From: Dimorphilus gyrociliatus | Lineage: Eukaryota; Annelida; Polychaeta; Dinophilidae | NCBI GenBank assembly: GCA_904063045.1 | Contig: CAJFCJ010000002.1 | Span: 2,723,891 to 2,787,890 of the forward strand | Direction of reading: 5' to 3' | Length of the DNA stretch: 64,000 nucleotides | Shown here: positions 10,036 through 22,241 of the stretch, one piece after another | How the letters are laid out: each line of letters starts with the position of its first letter | How positions within the stretch are numbered: position 1 is the first letter of the stretch | Program-made: the position numbers and the translations under genes | Notes under the pieces: generated by a model | The model's input: only the letters and a program-made list of their open reading frames with translations | Told to the model about the DNA's origin: nothing | The model's database searches: none

Positions 10036-12603
10036 AGAGTAATTTTAACCAGAAACTATATAAAATATTAATTAAATTCTTCATTAGATAGTAGATATTT
10101 TACTTTTGCTTGATTGCCTTCATTTAATTTATTTGTTATTCAATCGTAAAAAAAAGTCAAAAAGCGATTCGAGTTCCTTAAAAGCTTTTGGAATCCAACG
10201 CATGGAATTATAAGAATTCCTAATGGTATGAATGATGGAAGAAATGGGTTTCTAAAGTGGAAATATCATTATATACCAAGATATGGCTAACGATGAACAT
10301 GGAAAAACAAAGAAGAAGAAAAGTTTGCTATTATCTTCCGAATTCTTCATTTCTCTTCTTATTCTTCTACTTATTATGAACAATTCATTTTCTAGATTAA
10401 AGAATTTATTATTAAGATATTGATAATATTATTTAATTATAAAATTAAAAGAAAGCATTAACAAAATACCATAATACATAACATTCATACAATCTTGAAG
10501 ACAAGAAAGTTTCATTTATCACTTAAATAGCACGGAAAGATAAATAAATTACCCTTTATATAAAAATAATTAATGATAATTTTTTACGGTTGAAATAGCT
10601 AAGTTTACTTTGATTAAATCTTAATTCTAGACAATTTATAGCGGATTAAAAAAAAAGGTCATACTTTATATACAGTATTATTTCTTTGTTGTTGTATTTA
10701 TATACGTTAAACATCTATAGCATTATATATATATATATATACTTTATATATACACTATACAAGTATGTAAAAAAGATGTTTGTATATAGAATACTCATCA
10801 AACGGTAAAGGACTCTAAAAGAAATTAGTTAGAAACGGATAAGGAATTTTTGCCAATTTTTCTTTGTATTTTTTTCTAAGGTATATTGAAGATATTTTAA
10901 TATCCTTATTCTTCTTTGGCTTCTTCTTCTTTCTCTTTGACAGAATTCAGTTCTTAAAGGACAATGCTCAGAGAGAGAGAGAGAGTAATCTTGAAGGAAA
11001 CATTATAAAGGGATGAAAATATTAAAAAATATAATAGTTTAATGAATCTTTTCCAATTATCTCTTTAACATGTTCATCCTAATATCTATCCTATTCATAT
11101 ATGTATACAATACATAGTATAACTAAGTTTCGGTACTTTATCGGTATTGTAGGCTTAATTTTTCGTAAAATTAGTCATCTCCTAACGTAAAATATATTAG
11201 AAAGTTAGCTAAGAAATCATCACTTTCAGTTCACTTCTTTTTCCTTTCCTCTCGTCTATGTACTAAGAAATCTTTTGAATAGGGAATAAATCTTTGATGT
11301 CTAAAATGTCTACTCCTCTAACAACAAAGGCACAAAAGAAAATAGAATATTAGCAACAGGCTACTGATTAGAATAAATCTATTTATATTCATAATAAGTC
11401 AAATAATTCGTTTTGAATGTGTAATAAAAACTATAAAATATACTAATTAAATTTAATGGAAAAGAGCTCAATTTCCTTTAATAAACTTTGTATTTCATTC
11501 GTAATTACTAATATCTGTAGAAAGTCAATGAAAATGGCGGTGATTTTTAAATAATCCAATAGATAGCTTATTAAATATTTTACTAACTATATTGAAAACA
11601 ATATACATTCACAGAATATATATATATATATATAGGTCATAGAGTACTTTAACAAACGCCCTCTACCGTTTATTCAAAGTGTTTTAATGTTTAATAAACT
11701 AAGTCATTCAATTAGCGCATATAATGGACGGGTGCAATATTTTCATGAAATATTTAATAACAAGGAATGAAAACATTAGCCTTGAATAACTAATATTTAA
11801 ATGAAATAGTAATATATTTCGCTTTTTGTACTACTATGAAACAGAGAGATGAATAGAAAAAAAGAATAGGTTAATAGCTTTAAAAACATCAGAAAATGTA
11901 ACATAACACATAAAGAGATCGAACATATAACAAATATCAATTCGAAGTATTAATTTTGAATGAGATTTTAGTTAGAGAATAAAAGAGAGAGGAGAAAAGC
12001 AGCAATAGAGATGGGACTTTGAAAACCAAGTTTTTTTTTTATTAATATTTCTTTTCATATTAATTTATTACTCATATTTTGTTGTAGTTTGATGTTTCGA
12101 ATAGCGTTGAAACAACTTTATCTAAGTTTATTTGAAAGAATGAAACTATCTTTCAAGTATTGTTTGTTCATACCGAGAAGAATATAGGCTTGAATTTTAA
12201 TTATCTTCATTGAACATCTGTATTTACGAAACATTCACTTAAATGGTTGTGAATTCTGCTACAATTTTTTAAAAGTTTATATACATTTATTAGTATAGAT
12301 TGATTGATTTTAGTTATATTAGGCTTCCAGTTTAGTCCAAGTCGTAAAAATTTTTTAAATTAGGGATAATACTGCAACAGAGTATCAAAATACAGAGTAC
12401 TAATTTTCACAAAGTACTTTGCTCCGTCTAATGAAGGAAAACCAATATTATAACTTTTATACCTAATAACAAATATCTATTTAAGTTACATTTGCATAAA
12501 AACTACTGCATTATATATATTTACAAATATATATATGCATATGTATATATATATATATGTAAGTGAAAGTTGAATGAGTAAAGCTTAGTAATCTTCTCAC
12601 TTC
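10036..12603. other. Intergenic upstream of DEG/ENaC copy A
   Basis: AT-rich, with TA runs (10722-10740, 11618-11635, 12540-12560) and a short GA run (10973-10987). No coding segment could be supported on either strand. Confidence 0.5.
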
Positions 12604-15600
12604 ATGGCTGAGGTTCTCTACAGAAAAAATCCCATGTTTAAGCCTAAAGTAACTTTAAAATATACCATATATTATAAATTTCAATATTTTACATCTTATT
12701 ATTTTTTTTAGCAAGCCTGGAATGAGAAATCAAAGATATTTTCCTTTCCATTCCGACTGAACTCAAGGCTCCAGAAAGAGGATGATCATTATCAATATGA
12801 GACAAAATTTGGTCGATGTAAATCTGAAAGTAGTAAGTAAATTAATAAACAATTATAAATTGAAAATAGAAGTTTTTGATTTTCATTAAATTTTGCTTTC
12901 ATCTTTTAACTTTCTACTTTCAAAAATCAAATGAAAGAGAAGACAAGTTGGGATAAAACTTACGAATTTACCCAGGAAACGGCTTTTCACGGTGTGAAAT
13001 ATATAACAAGTGGACATAATATTTTCCGAAAGTATGTCTGATATTCTTATATCTCTGTTCAGAAGTGTTAATTCTAATCTATTCATATGTTTGTCTTGTT
13101 TGTCAACAAAAGGATATTTTGGGCGCTGTTCACATTTACTGCAGTTGCATTTTTCCTATATGTTCTTGGTCATAGGATAAAAACGTATAGAGCTTTTCCG
13201 AAAAGTGTAAACGTTGAAGTCGTTTACACAAATCGCCTCAGATTTCCAACTTTAACAATCTGCAATCAAAATTTCTTTAGGTATAAACATAGCAAACAAT
13301 TTAATAATACATAAAATAAACTTCTTCATCATTCATTCATTCTTTCTTTCAATCTTTCATAATGGAATTAAAGGACCACGAAGACTTTTGAAATGGGCTT
13401 ATTCGATAGAATTGAAGATGTTTTTGGAGGTTCTGAGGATTCAGGCATTTTATTAAAAGATTTTAATGAAGAAAGTTGCGAAGATAAGTTAATAAAAACA
13501 CCCAGAAAATACTTGAAAGGCTTCGAATCGTTATATAATAGTTTCAATGACGTCACTGAGAAAGTTTGTAAATCTTTGTGCCTTGATTTTGCGGATAAAA
13601 CTTGCAATTCTGTAACCTATAATTTAAAAACCAAAGTCTGTTATATAACACGAATAACGAAAGACACGGCTGGCTCCGTTTTAATCGACAGTAATGTGAC
13701 AAACTACTTTGAAAGAGAGAGATGCAATGGTAAGAACATTAGAATTTTGCTTTCATATTTTCAATAAAAAAGAAACGGTTGTTAAAGTATACTTTCGTTT
13801 TGAAAATAAGTCAGAAGGGGAGAAAGAGGTGTGCATAGAATGTTATATTCCATTACCAAAGGTTTACACAAGGTAGTATAAGAGATTCTGTGTTAATTTT
13901 TTATTATATATATATACAACTAATGATAAATAATAAATGAAAATATTCTGTGCATACATTTTTCAAACATTAAGTCTCGGGTTGATTAACAAAACTAAAA
14001 ACTACTATAATATATTAATTACAGGGGAAAAGAGTGCAGTATCTTGTAATTTTGATGATGATCAGGAGTTTTGTAAATTTTATCAAGATACCGATGACGA
14101 TTTTGACTGGGCAAGACATAAAGGGCAAACAGGAACTTTTAAAACGGGTCCAAGTGAAGATCATACAACGGGCAGAGGTTATTATATCTATGTTGAAGCA
14201 ACTAATAGAAAAGCTGGTCATTCAGCAAAGTTAATTTCTCCATTTCTACAAGCTCGAAAGAAAATTTGTATGGAATTTTATTACAAGTAAGATAAAGCTT
14301 TAGAATTTCTACTAACTAAATAGTTCGTTCTGTATTTCATTTAATTTTGCTTATGATCTTTCAAAAGCCTAATTTGATATGGTGAATAATTCACATCATG
14401 AATTACCTTTAGTTTTAAAAACATGAAATATAGTAAAATATTAAATACGGTCAGTTAAGCCATTAAGACAAAATGCATTCAATAGTTTAGAACAGCTAAC
14501 TTTTCCGCAAACACTTTATCCTTCTTTTCTTTATAAAATTTTTCGACTTTTAAGCGTCATCATCTGCTATTTATTCATATGTATTTCATTAATATTTTAG
14601 CATGTTTGGTGTTCAAGCTGGTCTATTAACGATTAAGCGGCGAGAAACCAATAAAGTGGAAAGTATTATTTGGTCTAGAACTGTTCCATCAGATACAACA
14701 GAATGGAGTAGAACTGTCGTTGAACTCCAACCTGGTCTTTTCCAAGTTGTTATTGAAGGCGTTATTGCGGATGGTCCTCTTGGTGATGTTGCTGTTGATG
14801 ACATTAGAATTGGAGATTGCAAAACAATACGTAAGCATATTTTTTATGCAATTGAGAAGATCTTATTTCAACATATCTTTAAATATTTAACTATGACGTT
14901 TTTCAGTTCCTGAATGTAAATACAACAAGTACGGTTCGGAGTTTCAGGGTTCTACATTTACATCAAGTAACACGAATAAATCATGCATCAAATGGACAGA
15001 AATGTTATCGGTTATAAATAAAACTGTGGTAAAAGAACGTTTCGAATTTCCAGGAACAAGTCTGGAAGAGGTTTTTATTCATCGTTCTTTTCATAAAAAC
15101 TTTCGATGTATATCTAAATCTTTCATTTTGAAGGCCGAAAACTATTGTCGAAATCCTAATCGAGATCCAAAAGGACCGTGGTGTTACGTTTCTACGGATG
15201 GTGAACGAGAGTATTGCGACATTCCCTTTTGCGGTACAAATTTATCATTAATCATTACTTTAACCAAATAGCATGATTCAAATTGAAACAATTCATCAAC
15301 AGCTTGTAAGAAAGATGATTTCTTATGCACAAACAATAATTGTATACCGAAGTACAAATTATGTAACGGCAAAGATGATTGTGGAGATAATTCCGATGAG
15401 GAAAAGACTTGCTGTACGAATATTTATTGCAAATTTAAACGACAATTTAAAATTCTTCTAATGTTTTGTAGCATCAAGCGCTAATTGCGATTTCGAGAAT
15501 ACTTTTGTATCTGGATATCGAAATAGAAACACTTCAACCAAAACCATTGAATGGAAAAGATTTAGAGGTTCTACGAAATCCAGTGGAAGTGGTTACAGCA

Positions 15601-18600
15601 ATTTAAGGTTTGATTACACTAAAAAATCCTCTCTGGGTCATTATATGTTGGTTGATTCGAGTGTGGCTGGACAACCAGTTGGCGAACTGGCACAGTTGCT
15701 TTCTCCAGTTATTAATGAAAATTCACAGCAAAATTGTTTAAGATTTTACTACTATATGTTCAATTTTCATGAAGATCCATCTAAAATGGGAAATCTAACA
15801 GTGAAGCTATACTTTAATGATTTAGACATTCGACCACTTTACCGTATTGTTGGCCGGCAACCAGATGGTTGGCAATCTGCTTGGGTTACAATTCCACAGA
15901 CAAATTTATCATACTCTCTTCTCTTCGAAGTAAAGATTGGAGAACAATTTACGTCCGATATTGCTATTGATGATATTAAATTAGATTTCGGGGAATCGTG
16001 TGAAGAATTGTTAAATATTCCTATTAAACCAGTGCCGCTCGATCCTGCAGAGTTTTTATGCAAATACGGAGATAAAATTAACAAAACGAAATTCTGTGAC
16101 GGAGTTGAGGATTGCCCAGACGGAAGTGATGAACTTCAAGACGAATGCATTCAGAGTGTGTAAACATAATTCTTGAATTATTTATATATATGTTTTGATA
16201 TTTTATAAAGGAAATAATGTATCCTGCATTTTTGACCATGATTATATGTGTGGATATAAAATTGAAGGTTTAAACCGAACTATGTGGCAAAAGAGCGAAT
16301 TAGTCATAGATGGCGGTAAGGTATCAGTTAGTGCCCATAGAGTTTAAAACATACAACCATTATCTGTTTTTAGTTAAGGAAAAGGTGATAGAGACTAGAC
16401 ATTTATTAAATTTTGGATTTGCGACTGAAGTAATTTCGCCAGTTTTTGAATTGAAGGAAAAAGGATGTTTGGAAATTAAAATTTATGTTAGATATTTGCG
16501 CAGTTTATTTTATAGATTTAGAGTTTACCAACAATATGAAAAATCGAGAAGACTATTATTAGAGTATGTTTGACAATAAGTTCAGCATTGAAACGTCTTA
16601 TGCATACCTATATGTAACTATGTTAATATATATTTTTTATATATTAGTTTGAATCCAGGAAACATGTTAGTAAAGAAATGGGATAAAGTATTAGTACCAG
16701 TACATCTGGGTAAAAGTAAAGTAGTGATTGTAAGACATTCACTTAATCCGTATCCATGGAAAGAATTTGGCGACTTTCTTGCTATAAAGGAAATACAACT
16801 CCATAATGAAAAATGTACAAGTGTTCGTAAGTATCTTATTGTTGACAAATGTTCAATATTTTATCATTTGTTAAGATATGGTCATTTTATAGATAAAAGT
16901 TGGGGAGGTTTCTCCAAAACATGTAAATTTAATTCTCCTGATCTTTGTGGATTTTCTCAAACTTATGATGATAATCATATTCGCTTCGCCTCAACCAAAT
17001 ATTATTTTGCGAGCGAAGGAATGGCTTCTCTAGCCCTAACAACCGATGTAACTGACATATTGAAACCTTATCGATTGATTTCACCCGAATTTAACATCAC
17101 AAAACCAAGTTGTTTTCAGTTCTGGTAAAAAAAAAAGTCAATTTTGTTTACTGTAAACTAAACCCCATTATAATTGAATCTTACAGGTTCCAATATAGTA
17201 CTATTCATTTAGATAAAAGCCAAGCCGCCAGGCAGTTTGCGGTTTATTGGGAGAGCAATGGAACAGAGGAAAAAATATGGAATATTAGTAAAAACGTACA
17301 ATTATACGGTACCAAATGGACAAAGGCAGAGTTGAAGGAAGGCTATGGTAGATTAATTTTTGAAGTTTTCGGAAAATTTCATTATAACTCAATAAATATT
17401 GTTAACTATACAATTACGGAAGGACACTGTCCACTGCCTGAAGGTACCTATATAATTACGTTAAAAATATCCTTTATCAATTTATTCATTAATTATATAG
17501 ACGTTTGCAAATCGACAAAGTACTGCTCGTCTGTTCCATATTGTATACAAAGCTATTTTTACTGTGATGGCATTCTAGACTGTCCAATGGAAGAAGATGA
17601 AAACAACTGTACTATTTGTGGGCATAGAAACACCAAATGGTGTCCAAAAAAAAAAGATGAGTTTTCAGGCTCAGGCTCATCGGGTGATAATGATCTCAAC
17701 TCTGGGTCAGGTTCAGGTTCAAACTCAGGTGGAAATGAAATACAGTCGGAATCAGGTTCAGGACTAGGATTAGGATTAGTATCAGGAGCAGGATCAGGAT
17801 CAGGATCAGGATCAGATTCAGGCTCAGGATCAGAACAGCGACTACAATTAAGATCAAAATCAGGATCAGAATCAGATTCTGAGCAGGATTCAAGCTCAAA
17901 TGAAAATGACTGGAAAAATCAAGACACATTTGACAATAATAATAAACTATCATTACCACAACTACCTGGTTTGTTCTTTACTGGAACTACAGGCTTAAAT
18001 GATAATCTTCAGGTAAATATATAAATTTTAAAAGTATCCATATAATCTAAGTAAATTATATTTAATGAAGTCCCAAAAACTCCTCTATTCTAATACATCC
18101 GATATTGAAATTGAAAGTTTAAAAATATGGGAAAAAATGAAAAATCAGACTATAGGAACAGTAGAATCAATAAGTATATTGCAATATTTTCAGTTCATTT
18201 ACAAACACACTTCCACTTAATTGTATCATTTGCATATTTAGCTGTAAACAATTTGAGAAGGTTTCATACAGATGCAGCACATGAAAAACAAAATCTCATA
18301 CATAAGTAAATCTATTTTCATTCTCTTAAATATCACTTATCAATAATTTCATCTACCATTTAAGATGTTCATGGGAAGGGGTTCCCTGCTCTCATTTAAA
18401 TTTTTCCTCTATTCTCACCGATTACGGTTATTGCCATACTTTCAACTGGAATGAAGACAACATACTAACAACAACAAAAACTGGTGAATTATCCAATACT
18501 TACACAAGCATTCTCCTTATCAAAAATAAATATTCATTAATTATTCAATATTTTTCATAGGTTCAAGTTCAGGATTGACTTTGATCTTAAATGTAGAAGA

Positions 18601-21038
18601 ATATGAATATATGAAAGGTCCGCAAAACGATGCTGGAGTTAAAATGTTTCTTCACAACGCAAATGAAGTTCCTTTCGTAAGAGATTTAGGTTTTGCAGCT
18701 GCTCCCGGTCTCCATTCACTCGTCTCTGTTCAGTATAGCGAGGTATTATCAAATATATGAAATCATATTTGTCTTGATTGAATACAAAACTCTATTCGCT
18801 ACAAATGTTTATAGAATGTTGGTTTACCGGATCCATGGGGCGTTTGTGGAACGAAACCATTAAAATATTTCCCAAAATATACTTATTCAGCTTGTGAGAG
18901 AGAATGTGAAACAGATGCAGTTGTGAAGCAATGCGGTTGCAGGAACTCTTTTATGCCACCGGAAGCTGATAGAAATCAAACGGTATATTGTACAACAGAC
19001 CAATATTTCAATTGCTTAGTTCATACAAGAGGTACTTTGGGATCGAATAAGAAAAACTGCAAATGCGTGGAGCCTTGTACAATAACGGGATATCAGTCTT
19101 CATTGTCTTATTCAGCAATATCATCTCTAAGTGTTGAAAAATTGTTGAGTATCAATACACAAACTCTGAAGAATAATTTTTATAAAGTAGAACATCTGAA
19201 ACAAAGAATTGCTGGTTCAAATTTTGTAAATGACTTGAAAATTTTAGAAAATGTTTTACATAGTTTTAATGCTCTGTACAAATATGCAAAAGTAAATACC
19301 TTATCGTATGAGAAGTCAATCTTCTATAAACTGAGAAGATGTATGGATAGGATGCTCTCAATCTATCGATCTGATATGGAACTGATATATCCTATTCTTA
19401 ATCAATATTACGATGCTTATGAAGAAGCTTATGGTACAAGTAGATTAGCCATGAAATCATCGTTTGAATCTATCCAAATTAAATCAGCTGCTGTTTTACA
19501 AAAAGCTCTAAACAGTTCAAAATACACTGATGTTAAGAATGATGAAATGATATCTTTAGTTGCCGAATATAATACCACAATTGATCTAATTGACCGCTTT
19601 CAGATTTATGTTGAAGAAAGAAAGTCTCCCTTTATTTTAAACGTAACGACAACTGATAAATTACCTCCAAAACAATATATCACTGAAAGTAGAGCTGAAC
19701 AGTGCGATGAATACAAAAAGAAAAATATTTTTCTAATAAATAGCATAATTCGTACCTTATCCCTTCTAGACGCAAAACAATTGAAATGGGAATTTAAAAG
19801 GGACTACTCCAGCCTTTCCAAAAACGGTAAAGAGTATATGGGCTGTTTAGAAGAATATTATTCAATTGTTAAACACTTTGGAGAATGGCAAGAAGAAAAA
19901 GAAAAAAGTATTAAAGCTTTACTGAGAGATGAAGGATTATTCCCGGAAATTCAAAATTTTGACTTTGAAGCAGAATGGGAAGAAATTGATTACGTGAAAG
20001 AAAAAGTACTTGATTTCATGGAAGAATATATGAAACATTCAACGAATAAACTCGATAACAAACACAATCTAGATTCTTCGATAATAAATCAAGCAATCAG
20101 CAATATTAATTCATTTATTCGTAAAATTCAAACTCGTCTTGTTGATACAATGAGAAACAAAGTTTCTGTGACTTCCCGTTCTATAAAAAGTGGCTATTCG
20201 GATGCTATCGAAAGAATCGAACGAATTTTTCCATATCAGAGTGAAAAGGGACGTGAAATTTTATCATCAATTTCGCAAAATCTGTCGATATGGTGGAGAC
20301 CGCGAGCAAACGTAGAAGAGCCATCGACGCCGTATCGAGGAGATCTCTATTTAAGTGTACATTACACTTTTGCATAGATAAGACAAGAATGAACATTCAT
20401 TTTTTGCAGATTCCAAGCAACTTGACGACGTTTCGCGAGAAATTGCTTGAAATTAATTTACAGGAAATCCTAGATGAATACTTTGCTCCTGTAAGAAGTT
20501 CTTTGGCTCATTTTGAAAACTTTATGTCTGATTTGGAAGCGAATTTAATTAAGCCATTACAACAATTATCAACTAGTATTAATGATTATATCATAAAAAC
20601 GAAGATAAATGAAAAGTTTGTTCTGTAAGTTGTTTAATGAATTGTATTCTCTTTTCTTTTTTATAGACGATTTTTCGATTTTACTGTCATATTAATAGAA
20701 CTAATTAAGAACTTTGTATGATTAAATTAGGGACAACTTTATTACTGTCGACGTCTTTTTTGCACAACTGAAATATCAAAAGATTGAACAACAAGTTGCG
20801 TATGATATAAGTAACTTCTTTAGTAAGTAGTTTTTATTAGGCTTTTATTATTTGCATAACATTTAATTTAACCTTTTATCAATGAATTATAGGCGAAGTG
20901 GGTGGTTTTCTTGGTCTTTTTCTTGGTGGGAGCGTTTTGAGTCTATTGGAATTATTTGATTTTATGCTTAACCTTCTAACCAGAAGATTGCATTTGAAAT
21001 CGTCGAAAGTTTCAGATTCTACTATCACGCTAAAATAA
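12604..21038 (+). CDS. Giant mosaic DEG/ENaC channel, copy A, 24 coding exons, about 2,111 aa
   Basis: Exons: 12604-12648, 12712-12832, 12938-13031, 13113-13280, 13374-13729, 14025-14286, 14601-14830, 14907-15233, 15303-15413, 15472-16155, 16211-16315, 16374-16563, 16648-16826, 16893-17124, 17187-17443, 17501-18012, 18071-18173, 18242-18305, 18365-18483, 18561-18742, 18815-20356, 20410-20624, 20731-20822, 20893-21038. Phases agree throughout. Channel hallmarks: gating His-Gly (H73-G74), TM1 (about 88-108), [10 protein letters not shown] (131-140), [19 protein letters not shown], a Cys-rich thumb ([16 protein letters not shown]), and TM2 with G-G-S filter ([12 protein letters not shown]). Inserted after TM1: PAN-like domain (178-258), MAM1 (262-425), kringle (426-534), LDLa1 (535-571), MAM2 and LDLa2 (572-799), MAM3 (800-957), MAM4 (958-1120), LDLa3 and a Ser-Gly-rich linker (1121-1291). 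About 480 extra, mainly helical residues precede TM2. Normal family members are about 500-700 residues. It should be a plasma-membrane cation channel with an adhesive or sensory ectodomain (inference). Confidence 0.93.
17660..17890 (+). repeat. Coding GGATCA/GGTTCA hexamer repeat (Ser-Gly linker)
   Basis: An imperfect hexamer array inside exon 16 of copy A encodes alternating Ser and Gly with scattered acidic residues, between LDLa3 and the channel core. Copy B has only a few such units at its equivalent place (about 27400-27450). The reverse strand gives a long Leu/Ile-rich open frame that is an artefact. Confidence 0.85.
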
Positions 21039-21107
21039 CTATTGTCTATATATATATATTGTCTACATATACTTATTAATGTATTGTATGTATTAGTCAT
21101 TGTCAAT

Positions 21108-21113
21108 AATAAA
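21108..21113 (+). terminator. Poly(A) signal of DEG/ENaC copy A
   Basis: AATAAA is 70 bases downstream of the TAA at 21036-21038 and is the first such hexamer after the stop. Confidence 0.6.
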
Positions 21114-22108
21114 TACAGGTTATTGAACTATTAACACGAAGACACCCAGATGCAAAGCAACATATTTGATATTGAGTGTGAATTTAAAGTATTGGAGCTT
21201 CCTATCAATTAGACTTGTAAATAATAGGGAAACGAACTAGTATTGTTAATTTTTGAAATAATGGACCTATTAATACTTTTAGAATTAAGTATAGTTATGC
21301 TACTGTACCGTATTTTAAATTATTCAAAAGATTATAATTCGATCCACTAAAAGGTTTCTATAAACAATATAACAACAGAAAAAGAAAAATTGTTATTATA
21401 AGTTTTGTCACGTTGTTCATGGTTTTCGTTGACCTTCCATAGCTATATAAAAAGATCATCCCTTCTTAATAAAAAAATGACGTAGTACTATTGATAAATA
21501 TAAAAGAGTTAAATAGAAAAAGAAAAGAATAGTGTAACAGGTAACAGCTCAAAAATTTATAATATCTATCAAACATTTATGAATAAAACTTTACTAATAC
21601 TCTTTAAAAATTATATTTTGTCATATGACTTTAATGAAATGGAACAACTTTATTCAATATAGAATGTTTTGTTTGTCAGTTTATTCTTAGCTCTCTGGAG
21701 ACAAACTTTTCTTTTATATCGAAGTTCACGGTAGGTAATTACGTTTTCGATGATTCACATATGGTGCATAGTTAGTGTTCAAGGGTTGATCATTCAGATC
21801 ATATCTATAGTAGACGCTTCATGTTTCTACGATACTGATTGCTGTTTACTAAACAGGTATTTAACCAATATTTTTCTCAATAAGTTTTTATAGAGTTAAT
21901 AGATGCATAATTTTTATTATTAACATATTCTGTTAGTTACAATTACAAATATATTTTATTTTACAAACGTTTACAGAGCAGAGAAGGGTTAGAGAGAACG
22001 TACATTCAGGAAAAGACACTTTATCAAAGAAAGAATAATCAACTTACTAATATTATGTATTAATTTCACTAAAAGCGAGATTCTAAGAAAATATACATAC
22101 ATATATAC

Positions 22109-22111
<3 letters not shown>

Positions 22112-22152
<41 letters not shown>
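22112..22152. repeat. (TA)n microsatellite upstream of copy B
   Basis: About 20 uninterrupted TA units, roughly 90-130 bases before the copy B start codon. Confidence 0.9.
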
Positions 22153-22156
<4 letters not shown>

Positions 22157-22241
22157 TCTATAAATATAGGACACAGCATATATACCGAGTATTAATACTA
22201 AGAGAAGTTGAACAAGATAGATTTTCACATTTCTCATTTTG

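Larger units (their letters stand above)
21039..22241. other. Spacer between DEG/ENaC copies
   Basis: It begins with the 3' UTR of copy A; AATAAA lies at 21108-21113, 70 bases after the stop. The remainder is unique AT-rich DNA with a TA run at 22112-22152 that may sit in the promoter of copy B. No other gene was seen. Confidence 0.6.

Noticed and set aside
12886-13086. Minus-strand 66-codon frame repeated exactly at 22595-22795
   Set aside because: Its duplication only reflects the tandem channel copies; it is antisense to exon 3 and its introns.
15256-15302. Earlier acceptor (TAG ending at 15271) for the LDLa1 exon
   Set aside because: In the LDLa frame a TGA follows that acceptor. The AG at 15301-15302 gives a clean Ala-Cys junction, and copy B behaves the same.
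15404-15461. Read-through of the LDLa1 exon into the next segment
   Set aside because: The frame runs into a TAA just past the MAM2 start. Splicing at 15414/15471 restores the MAM2 sequence.
17696-17959. Minus-strand Leu/Ile-rich open frame resembling a membrane protein
   Set aside because: It is the antisense of the Ser-Gly coding hexamer repeat of copy A exon 16.
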